Position numbers and translations under genes: made by a program
IMG/VR virus record: IMGVR_UViG_3300042895_000263
Location: 1 to 37,609 of that record
Length of the DNA: 37,609 nt
Source: a virus
Direction: 5' to 3' (one strand)
Shown here: positions 1 to 5,632 of the stretch, piece after piece
How the letters are laid out: each line of letters begins with the position of its first letter
Position numbering within the stretch: position 1 is the stretch's first letter
Notes under the pieces: model-generated
The model's input: the letters and a program-made list of their open reading frames with translations, nothing else
Database searches by the model: none
Told to the model about the DNA's origin: nothing

Positions 1-1224
1 GATAGCCGAGTATCTGCCGTTGGATTGGTTGCCGAACTTAACCTTGCCGACAAGTTTGCCCTTGTCTTGGAAGGTTGCATAGTGATTGCCACTACGCCCA
101 GCGATACGCTCAACCTGTCGTTGGTTGTCGTAGATAAGTTTCATGAATCGTAACTCATGAGCCTGTCGCCTAAGGATAAGTTGGTCGCGGTCAGCCCTAC
201 CCCATGGACTCTCACCAGTACCGAAAGCGGTACGAGATACATGCACATGAAGCCCACAGGTGTCGGTATTCCATGAACGGAACCCTTCACGCTTAAGTTT
301 AGGGATGAAGTCCCAGTTGAAGTCAGTCTGATAAGCCTCAAGCGTATGCGGATGGGTGACTACCTCGAAACCATCAGAGAGTGAGCCATCATCTTTCATG
401 TACGCATGAGAGCCTAGTATGCCTTCGACTAAGGCTGCGCCCTCATAGCGTGAGGTATCGCGTGACTCGACCTCTAACTCAAAGCCGAGATAGTATTGAC
501 CCTTGCCAAAGAAGTACGGGCTAGGTCGGTACGAGTAACTATGGATAGAACCATTGTCCTCATCCTCAGGCTCCGAACAGTCGTGTCCGTTGCCATCCCA
601 ATACTCCTCACTACATTCATCACACGTGTAGACATAGTTATCGTGGCAATTCTGACAGTAAAGTGTGTCGTCATACCATGCGCCATTGTCATTATGGAAT
701 GTGTCATCACAGGATGGACAGGTTGAGAAGTTATGACTCCCACCATTCTCGTCATAGTAGGTTGAGGTACAACTGTCACAACGCATGTCTCCCTCTATCT
801 GAGTGAGTGTCACGAATTGTGAGTTAGTGATTGGCGATAATATACGCCAGTCTCTATTGCGTGTAGTTGCATAGACTGTATTGCAATCTGTACAACTGTG
901 AGAGTGAGCAGATTTGGTTGAACAAGCGAGGTGAACTGTCACCTGTGTCTCTGCATCTGCTAGGTAAGCAGATATGAAAGACCAGCGATGGTCGGAATCC
1001 GACCGCTCACCTATGAACTCAGGTCTATTACAAGCATCACAGGTTGGAGTCTCGTCCATGAGTGGGATTCTTGGGATAGGTTCGTTACGATAGTAACTGT
1101 GGCAATCTCTACAACGCGGAACCTGCTCAGCGCCATAGTCGGATTCGGATATTACGAATAGGAACTCGGACATGCTGCAACGGTGACAGACGCCGATACC
1201 TATAAAACCGTAGCCTTCGGTCAT
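1..1224 (-). CDS. Amidoligase-like protein with N-terminal zinc ribbons (partial, 3' end off the window)
   Basis: An open frame of 408 codons runs leftward from ATG 1224 to the window edge without a stop, so the C-terminus is missing. The N-terminal half has eight CxxC pairs (about residues 13/16, 38/41, 62/65, 111/114, 149/152, 169/172, 190/193, 201/204), read as several zinc ribbons. The second half has YLGFELEVE (about 245-253), DDGSLSDGFEVVTHP (278-292) and CGLHVHVSR (323-331). These match the phage/bacterial amidoligase family (glutamine-synthetase-like COOH-NH2 ligases), in which the acidic strand, the SDGxE segment and the HxH segment build the ATP/metal site. Known family members are thought to join amino groups to carboxylates on peptides or cell-wall components; the substrate here is unknown. 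Its ATG overlaps the upstream stop (ATGA), so it is last in a coupled leftward operon. Family call fairly sure; function inferred. Confidence 0.8.
   Translation of the reverse strand, partial: MTEGYGFIGIGVCHRCSMSEFLFVISESDYGAEQVPRCRDCHSYYRNEPIPRIPLMDETPTCDACNRPEFIGERSDSDHRWSFISAYLADAETQVTVHLACSTKSAHSHSCTDCNTVYATTRNRDWRILSPITNSQFVTLTQIEGDMRCDSCTSTYYDENGGSHNFSTCPSCDDTFHNDNGAWYDDTLYCQNCHDNYVYTCDECSEEYWDGNGHDCSEPEDEDNGSIHSYSYRPSPYFFGKGQYYLGFELEVESRDTSRYEGAALVEGILGSHAYMKDDGSLSDGFEVVTHPHTLEAYQTDFNWDFIPKLKREGFRSWNTDTCGLHVHVSRTAFGTGESPWGRADRDQLILRRQAHELRFMKLIYDNQRQVERIAGRSGNHYATFQDKGKLVGKVKFGNQSNGRYSAI
990..1004. repeat. Palindrome copy 1, GGTCGG-AAT-CCGACC
   Basis: First of five copies of GGTCGG-N3-CCGACC. 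It lies inside the amidoligase-like gene, where it encodes part of ERSDSDH. Confidence 0.6.
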
Positions 1225-1433
1225 AATTCCACATACCCTTCTACTATTGCATGGACAAGGCTTTCTTCTTCTGCGGTGGCTATCTCAGCATAAGCCTCAG
1301 CCACTCGGTTGAACAGCATGGCATAACTATCTCTGCGATAGTCGGTCATGCGTTCATCGCTATCTAGCAGTTCGCTTACGGCTTCTAAGCCAATAAGCAC
1401 CATGAGCAAGTCGTTCTTGCCTTCTAGTTCCAT
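1221..1433 (-). CDS. Small acidic hypothetical protein (70 aa)
   Basis: Not recognised. The protein is short, acidic and mostly predicted helical (segments such as LLMVLIGLEAVSELL and AEAYAEIATAEEE), with no Cys, no signal peptide and no convincing membrane segment. It starts two bases after the stop of the 130-residue gene (TAA-TC-ATG) and its own stop overlaps the start of the amidoligase-like gene, so translation of all three is probably coupled. Small acidic helical proteins in early phage operons are often host-interaction or inhibitor proteins, but nothing here shows that. Confidence 0.65.
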   Translation of the reverse strand: MELEGKNDLLMVLIGLEAVSELLDSDERMTDYRRDSYAMLFNRVAEAYAEIATAEEESLVHAIVEGYVEL

Positions 1434-1435
1434 GA

Positions 1436-1828
1436 TTACTCATCTCCTTCATAGTGATAGTCAGAGTGTGTGATTATGACGAACTTACGATAATCATCAT
1501 CCCAAGTGAATGAGTCGTAGATAGTCTGGTCGGTTTCCGACCGCAATTCGTCAATGAAGTTAGCCATGCTTTCTGTATCGTCCACATAGCCGAACATTGG
1601 CGCGGTTCTGAAGGTACTGAAGCCACACATCAGGGTTGAGTGTGGTATGCCGTCTAAATCTGTATCAACAGTAACGACATAGATTTTGCCTTCATAGGTC
1701 ATGTGGGTGCTTCTATCTCCGATTAGCATAATGCAATCAAGAAAGTTATTAGAGCGAGTAGACTCTAAGATGGATGCATCATAACCAAAGTGAGTTTCAT
1801 AGGCTTCGAACCATGTCACTTTAGCCAT
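1436..1828 (-). CDS. Hypothetical protein (130 aa)
   Basis: Not recognised. Soluble, acidic, rich in aromatic residues and in Asp/Glu (for example TVDTDLDGIPHS and DSFTWDDDYRKFVIITHSDYHYEGDE at the C-terminus). It has no membrane segment and only two scattered Cys. It begins two bases after the stop of the 50-residue membrane protein and ends two bases before the next ATG, so it is the second gene of the leftward operon. One copy of the GGTCGG-N3-CCGACC palindrome lies inside it (1528-1542). The alternating hydrophobic/charged pattern suggests a small alpha/beta fold; no function can be given. Confidence 0.7.
   Translation of the reverse strand: MAKVTWFEAYETHFGYDASILESTRSNNFLDCIMLIGDRSTHMTYEGKIYVVTVDTDLDGIPHSTLMCGFSTFRTAPMFGYVDDTESMANFIDELRSETDQTIYDSFTWDDDYRKFVIITHSDYHYEGDE
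1528..1542. repeat. Palindrome copy 2, GGTCGG-TTT-CCGACC
   Basis: Second copy, inside the 130-residue hypothetical gene. The three central bases differ from copy 1 while both 6-base arms are identical, so it is the arms that are conserved. Confidence 0.6.
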
Positions 1829-1830
1829 GA

Positions 1831-1983
1831 TTACTTACCTGCCTTGCTATCTAGCCATGCTTTGCGGTATGAGTCGCGAGACTGTGTGATGCGTGCGTTA
1901 GCGATTGCGGTGGTGATTACGAGTGTTACAGATACTACTAGCGCAATCATGACTGCTAGTAGGTCGAGTGTAGTTAGGTACAT
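1831..1983 (-). CDS. Small single-pass membrane protein (50 aa)
   Basis: Start ATG 1983, stop TAA 1833-1831. The product has a short N-terminus, one hydrophobic stretch (about residues 5-26, LDLLAVMIALVVSVTLVITTAI) and a polar basic tail ending SRDSYRKAWLDSKAGK, so it is probably anchored with the tail in the cytoplasm. The start is supported by GAAAGG seven bases upstream and by a consensus promoter 70-95 bases upstream. It is the first gene of the leftward operon. No family recognised. Confidence 0.65.
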   Translation of the reverse strand: MYLTTLDLLAVMIALVVSVTLVITTAIANARITQSRDSYRKAWLDSKAGK

Positions 1984-2002
1984 TTGGAACCTTTCGGGTA
2001 GT

Positions 2003-2017
2003 GGTCGGAATCCGACC
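2003..2017. promoter_or_regulatory. Palindrome copy 3, in the leader of the leftward operon
   Basis: GGTCGG-AAT-CCGACC lies between the inferred transcription start near 2045 and the ATG at 1983. That position fits an operator or an RNA hairpin close to the ribosome-binding site. Confidence 0.55.
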
Positions 2018-2051
2018 AGTTAATGAGGACATAGTTATCCCCATTGAGATA

Positions 2052-2080
2052 AGAATACGCTAGTGGCTAACCAATGTCAA
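2052..2080 (-). promoter_or_regulatory. Leftward sigma70-type promoter of the 1831-1983 operon
   Basis: On the minus strand, TTGACA (2080-2075), a 17-base spacer and TATTCT (2057-2052) form a near-consensus -35/-10 pair. Transcription would begin near 2045, leaving a leader of about 60 bases that contains a GGTCGG-N3-CCGACC palindrome (2003-2017) before the 50-residue gene. The 12 bases TTGACATTGGTT recur in the second leftward promoter at 3031-3059. Confidence 0.6.
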
Positions 2081-2091
2081 ATGGTCAGGGC

Positions 2092-2233
2092 ACGACTACG
2101 GCTACCCTAACCCGACACAAACCTTTCGCGCCTTTATCTATTCCCCCCTAAAAAATAAGATTCAGCAGACGACTACGGCTATCCCCCCTTGCCCCGACAC
2201 AAACCATCCGACACAAACTGTCGGACACAAACC
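2092..2233. repeat. Iteron-like repeats (CGACACAAAC, 14-base spacing)
   Basis: Copies of C/G-GACACAAAC-C/T start at 2113, 2195, 2209 and 2223. The last three are exactly 14 bases apart. The first and second copies each follow a copy of ACGACTACGGCTA (2092 and 2169), giving a compound repeat unit. Related CAACACAAA elements occur near 3183 and 3210. Direct repeats at a fixed short spacing are typical of iterons bound by a replication initiator or of arrayed regulator sites; which applies is unknown. Confidence 0.55.
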
Positions 2234-2273
2234 TTTTTTTTTGGCGCGCCGTCCGCGTGCGGACATGGCGAAA

Positions 2274-2299
2274 CCCCCCACCCCCGAAAGGGTGAGGGG
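2274..2299 (-). terminator. Rho-independent terminator after the 217-residue gene
   Basis: A ten-base stem with one mismatch (CCCCCCACCC pairing with GGGTGAGGGG) and loop CCGAAA. Reading leftward, it is followed by only three T (TTTCG), so the U-tract is weak. It starts 25 bases after the stop codon of the leftward gene ending at 2325. Confidence 0.6.
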
Positions 2300-2302
2300 T
2301 CT

Positions 2303-2317
2303 GGTCGGAAACCGACC
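2303..2317. repeat. Palindrome copy 4, GGTCGG-AAA-CCGACC
   Basis: Fourth copy, between the stop codon of the 217-residue gene (2325) and its terminator hairpin (2274-2299). In RNA it would form a second stem directly before the terminator. Confidence 0.55.
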
Positions 2318-2324
2318 GCCTAAA

Positions 2325-2978
2325 TTATGCGCTTGCCTTCACAGGATGCGCGACTGATAGAGCGCGAGAGTTGGCAATCTGAGCCTTAATCAAGCGACCC
2401 AGTTTTTCAGCGTTCTCGAAATTGTGAACCAGTGCCTTGTCACCTTCCAATTCTTGAAAGAGTCCAAGCGCAAGAGTTACAACCGCATCAAAATCAACCG
2501 CGGCCGCTTTCATTTTCGCGGAAATTTCTTTCTCGGATGCTGTCTCCTTACCTGCTGAGCGTGTCTCGGCTTCTGCCTTGTCCTCGGTTAAACCGTCCAC
2601 AATTTTACCAAAATCAGCGAATGAGCGCGCAATCTGCACATTCTCCTTGAACTCAGCCTTACTCATAACGCGGAGCGCATCTTGGGTAGTGGTGACGAGT
2701 TTCTTAACGTTCACCTTCTCGCCACCTTTCAGGCTTCCCAAGTTGTAAGCATCCACGACATATGAACGCCATGAACCCTTAGCGAAAGTCGAACCCTCGC
2801 AAGCCTCAACAGTTGCAGCCCATCCACGAGTTGAAAGTGAACCAGCGATAACCATTTCAGCGGACTTATCGAACCAAGCGCGAAATGCGCCCTCGTTAAT
2901 AGTTGCACCCAATTCGAGCGCAAGAGCCTTGTTCGCTGTGTCTTCTGTCTTTACTTGCTTTGATGTTGCAGTTGTCAT
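2325..2978 (-). CDS. Hypothetical protein (217 aa), leftward early gene
   Basis: Not recognised. The frame is open to 3188, but ATG 2978 is preferred: GGAAAAAAAATC stands directly upstream, and a promoter lies at 3031-3059, so the longer version would start upstream of its own promoter. The product is soluble and mainly helical, with an Ala/Lys/Glu-rich middle (about residues 130-165) and few aromatic residues (RAWFDK, TRGWAAT, KGSWRSYVVDAYNLG). No Cys-based metal site or membrane segment. It has its own promoter and terminator, so it is monocistronic and probably well expressed early. A DNA-associated role is possible from its genome position but has no motif support. Confidence 0.75.
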   Translation of the reverse strand: MTTATSKQVKTEDTANKALALELGATINEGAFRAWFDKSAEMVIAGSLSTRGWAATVEACEGSTFAKGSWRSYVVDAYNLGSLKGGEKVNVKKLVTTTQDALRVMSKAEFKENVQIARSFADFGKIVDGLTEDKAEAETRSAGKETASEKEISAKMKAAAVDFDAVVTLALGLFQELEGDKALVHNFENAEKLGRLIKAQIANSRALSVAHPVKASA

Positions 2979-3030
2979 GATTTTTTTTCCATTTCCACCA
3001 TTCGAGACGTTCGCCCGACTTGATAAGAGA

Positions 3031-3059
3031 ATCTTCTCATACATCCAAACCAATGTCAA
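3031..3059 (-). promoter_or_regulatory. Leftward promoter of the 217-residue gene
   Basis: On the minus strand TTGACA (3059-3054), 17 bases, then GAAGAT (3036-3031), which keeps the key A and T of a -10 box. It shares TTGACATTGGTT with the promoter at 2052-2080, which supports both. Palindrome copy 5 lies just upstream. Confidence 0.5.
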
Positions 3060-3082
3060 AACACCACGACCAAAGCCCAAAC

Positions 3083-3097
3083 GGTCGGAATCCGACC
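3083..3097. promoter_or_regulatory. Palindrome copy 5, upstream of the second leftward promoter
   Basis: GGTCGG-AAT-CCGACC lies 24 bases upstream of the -35 box (3059-3054) of the promoter for the 217-residue gene, a usual place for an activator or repressor site. Confidence 0.55.
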
Positions 3098-3403
3098 ACC
3101 AACCAGCCCCGAAGGAATACCCCTCAAAGCCCGTAGGAAGCCCATAGAAGCCCGAACGGAAAGCCCCGAGCAGATAGTCACCCAACACAAACCCCCACGC
3201 ATAAGCCCCAACACAAAATAAAATCGCCTCGCCGCTAAAGCGGCTCGGTGTCTGCCGATGGTTACTACATCGCGCAGCGAAATACTAAAAGCGCGGGGGG
3301 GCAAAGCCCCCCTCGACCCCCCAAGAACGCGAATGTGCTCGTCCCTCGCACTCCTATTCGCCAGAAATACTTCGTGGTCGCAGTGGCGACCCCAGTGCTA
3401 TTA

Positions 3404-3606
3404 ATACGGTCCCCGTATATATATACACTATCGCCTAAAATTATTTTTACAGTATTTAGGCTCTAGTGTCCCGTATTGTCCGTATTGGTAGTATATTTCT
3501 AGTGACTTTAGTCACATTTGGTATATACTACCGTTCGGTTTTTGTATTTGAACGGGTTAGTATATATGTACGGATAAACGAACGGCAAGTACGTAGTGAG
3601 TTTATC
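3404..3606. repeat. Chain of five AT-rich inverted repeats (candidate origin or packaging site)
   Basis: Five consecutive inverted repeats almost fill 200 bases: ATACGG-3-CCGTAT (3404-3418); a nested one with ACACTA/TAGTGT outer and GCCTAAA/TTTAGGC inner arms (3425-3469); a nested one with GGTAGTATAT/ATATACTACC outer arms and inner GTGACT-TT-AGTCAC (3487-3532); CCGTTC/GAACGG (3531-3555); and GATAAAC/GTTTATC (3573-3606). CCGTATTG is also repeated in tandem with a 10-base period near 3470-3488. The surrounding DNA is rich in alternating TA. Such structure suits an origin, a packaging site or a multi-operator switch between the divergent operons. Confidence 0.6.
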
Positions 3607-3640
3607 TAACTGTGAGTGGGTGGCTAAGACAGACCGTAAG

Positions 3641-3722
3641 GGCTGGCTTGGATGCCAGCCACGAACACACGGGGGTTAGCGAGGCTTGTGAGCAAGCCGA
3701 GCGGTAAAGGGGTAATAACCCC
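3641..3722 (+). promoter_or_regulatory. Structured leader of the terminase operon
   Basis: Three perfect hairpins stand between the AT-rich zone and the terminase start: GGCTGGC-TTGGAT-GCCAGCC (3641-3660), GGCTTG-TGAG-CAAGCC (3683-3698) and GGGGT-AATA-ACCCC (3709-3722). The last is followed by GTTTTC and resembles a weak terminator. They could act in attenuation, mRNA protection or as part of the packaging site. No tRNA fold fits. Confidence 0.45.
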
Positions 3723-3753
3723 GTTTTCATATAGGGGTTTTATAGGAGGAGTC

Positions 3754-5625
3754 ATGGCTGCAGGCAAAGGTTCTGAGCACCATAATGTCATAGCATTGCG
3801 TGAGGCCAAGGCTAAGGTTTTAGAGTTTATTAAGCAAGGGCTAGACCTGCAAGATGCCATCGTTAGGGCTGATAGAAAGCCTGATGTCATGAAGGTCTGG
3901 CGCCAAGACGAGCAGTTCATGAAGGCCCTAGATAAGGCCCGAACTGAAGGAGAGAAAACCCTCTCCATCGTCACAGGGGACGCTAAGTTTAAGATAGGCT
4001 TTGAGGAGTTTTCGAAGGAGTTCCTAGGCAGCCCTATCTTTGACCATCACCGTTCTTGGATTGATGTCCTAGAAGGACGTGAGCCAAGTTACATCCATGA
4101 GAGCATGGTCTATGAGCCTGCCTCTGGCAAACGGCTCCTAATAAACGTACCCCCCGAGCATGCCAAGTCTACCGTCATCACGGTCAACTACTGTGTTTAT
4201 CGCATTGCCATGGACCCCAACATCAAGATTACCATCGTCTCAAAGACTCAAGAGCGCGCCAAAGAATACTTATACTCAATTAAGCAGCGCCTGTCTCATG
4301 AGCGGTGGGCTAAAATGCAATCCGTCTATGGTTCTGTCGGAGGATGGAAAGAGGATGCGGATACTTGGAAGGCTGATAGGATTTACCTTTCTCGTGATTC
4401 TACCGAGAAGGACCCGACTGTGCAAGCACTCGGAGTTGGTGGCCAGATTACTGGCGCCCGTTCCAACCTCATCATCCTGGACGACGTTGTTACGACTTCA
4501 AACGCGCATGAATGGGAGAAGCAACTTCTCTGGCTCCAACGAGATGTAATTACCCGTCTGGGTGATTCTGGTAAGTTGCTGATTGTGGGCACACGTATTG
4601 CCTCAAATGATTTATATCGTGAGATTAGAAACCCTGACCACTGGACTGGTGGCAAGACTCCGTTTACATACATGTCAATGCCAGCAGTATTGGAGTACAA
4701 TGACAATCCCGAAAAATGGGTTACCCTTTGGCCAAAGTCTAATATCCCATGGGAGGGTTCAGATGAGGACTTACTACCCGATGAAGACGGTCTTTATCCT
4801 AAATGGAATGGGCCAGCACTGTTTCGTAGACGTTCAGAGGTCTCTCCTTCTGCTTGGGCACTTGTTTATCAACAGCAAGACGTCCAAGAAGACTCAATCT
4901 TTCCCCCTGCATGTGTCCAAGGTTCAGTCAATAGGATGCGCAAGCGAGGGATTCTAAAGCCTGGAACTCCTGGTCACCCCAGTGAGCAAGGTCAGTGGTA
5001 CACCATCATGGGCTTAGACCCCGCGATGGCTGGTAATACCGCTGCTGTTATTATGACGGTTGACCGTCAGACTAGAAAACGCTACGTGCTTGATGTAGAG
5101 AATATGCAAGAGCCAACTCCTCAAAAGATTCAAAGATTGATTGAGGACTGGGTTGGCAAGTACCATCCTCAAGAACTACGTATTGAAACTAACGCTCATC
5201 AGAAGGCTTATGCTTTAGATGAAGTATTGCGTACCTTCCTTGCTTCGGCTGGTGTGAGGTTCTCAAGCCAGTTTACTGGTAGGAACAAATGGGATACTGG
5301 TTTCGGTGTGGCTGCTATGTCAGGCCTGTTTGGGACTATGCGTACCAATGTACATCAAGATGATAACTTAATTGAACTTCCATCGCAAGATGGTTCAGAG
5401 GGTGTCAAGGCTTTAATCCAACAATTAATTACTTGGAAGCCAGATACTAAGGGTAAGACTGACTGCGTTATGGCATTGTGGTTCTGTGAACTGCGTGCAC
5501 GTGAGGTAATCAGTACAACACGTATGGGGCAAAGTCACATACCAAACAAGTGGGCAACACCCAAACAACAAGGTAATCGTTACATGATAAATCTAAACGA
5601 TTACGAATTTGCTCAATACGAATAG
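3754..5625 (+). CDS. terL: Terminase large subunit (623 aa)
   Basis: Packages DNA into the procapsid: an ATPase motor plus a nuclease that cuts the concatemer. ATPase motifs: PPEHAKST (about 133-140, variant Walker A), NLIILDD (238-244, Walker B plus catalytic acid) and LLIVGTR (275-281, coupling motif). RNase H-like nuclease acids: D422 in GLDPA, E478 in IETN and D570 in KTDCVMAL. The first 75 residues (KAKVLEFIKQGLDLQDAI and following) look like a helix-turn-helix of the small-terminase kind, and no separate small subunit is found. ATG 3754 is chosen over the longer frame from 3652 because AGGAGG precedes it by four bases; the longer frame would use the hairpin leader as coding sequence. 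First gene of the late operon. Confidence 0.95.
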   Translation: MAAGKGSEHHNVIALREAKAKVLEFIKQGLDLQDAIVRADRKPDVMKVWRQDEQFMKALDKARTEGEKTLSIVTGDAKFKIGFEEFSKEFLGSPIFDHHRSWIDVLEGREPSYIHESMVYEPASGKRLLINVPPEHAKSTVITVNYCVYRIAMDPNIKITIVSKTQERAKEYLYSIKQRLSHERWAKMQSVYGSVGGWKEDADTWKADRIYLSRDSTEKDPTVQALGVGGQITGARSNLIILDDVVTTSNAHEWEKQLLWLQRDVITRLGDSGKLLIVGTRIASNDLYREIRNPDHWTGGKTPFTYMSMPAVLEYNDNPEKWVTLWPKSNIPWEGSDEDLLPDEDGLYPKWNGPALFRRRSEVSPSAWALVYQQQDVQEDSIFPPACVQGSVNRMRKRGILKPGTPGHPSEQGQWYTIMGLDPAMAGNTAAVIMTVDRQTRKRYVLDVENMQEPTPQKIQRLIEDWVGKYHPQELRIETNAHQKAYALDEVLRTFLASAGVRFSSQFTGRNKWDTGFGVAAMSGLFGTMRTNVHQDDNLIELPSQDGSEGVKALIQQLITWKPDTKGKTDCVMALWFCELRAREVISTTRMGQSHIPNKWATPKQQGNRYMINLNDYEFAQYE

Positions 5626-5632
5626 GATAACA

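Larger units (their letters stand above)
2018..2324. other. 307-base intergenic region: promoter, iteron-like repeats, hairpins
   Basis: No convincing ORF. From left to right on the plus strand it holds the leftward promoter (2052-2080), two copies of ACGACTACGGCTA-C/T-CC (2092-2107 and 2169-2184), four copies of a GACACAAAC element (2113-2233), a T9 run, a GGCGCGCC palindrome, the perfect hairpin GTCCGC-GT-GCGGAC (2251-2264), the terminator of the 217-residue gene (2274-2299) and palindrome copy 4. The density of repeats makes it a candidate regulatory or replication-initiation site. Confidence 0.6.
2979..3753. other. Divergent control region without genes (775 bases)
   Basis: Leftward genes start at 2978 and rightward genes at 3754; no credible ORF lies between. 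Contents: leftward promoter (3031-3059) and palindrome (3083-3097); AAGCCC repeated at 3073, 3127, 3138, 3148 and 3161; two CAACACAAA elements (3183 and about 3210); perfect hairpins GCCGCT-AA-AGCGGC (3231-3244) and GGGGGGC-AAA-GCCCCCC (3296-3312); the AT-rich inverted-repeat chain (3404-3606); and a leader with three hairpins (3641-3722). No clear rightward promoter is visible, although AT-rich hexamers around 3560-3580 could serve. Confidence 0.6.

Noticed and set aside
2241-2264. Rho-independent terminator formed by GTCCGC-GT-GCGGAC with the T9 run
   Set aside because: The T run is on the wrong side of the hairpin for plus-strand termination and reads as A on the minus strand.
2979-3188. 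Longer N-terminus for the 217-residue gene (start at 3188)
   Set aside because: The extension would begin upstream of the promoter at 3031-3059, has no ribosome-binding site, and its sequence is unlike a natural N-terminus. ATG 2978 has a GGAAAA site.
3402-3421. T7-like promoter (TAATACGG)
   Set aside because: Only the first seven bases match the T7 class promoter; the rest of the consensus is absent and no phage RNA polymerase gene is seen.
3641-3722. tRNA gene in the terminase leader
   Set aside because: Hairpins are present but the lengths, T-loop and acceptor pairing of a tRNA do not fit.
3652-3753. Longer terminase start at 3652
   Set aside because: It would translate the hairpin leader. 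AGGAGG stands right before ATG 3754.
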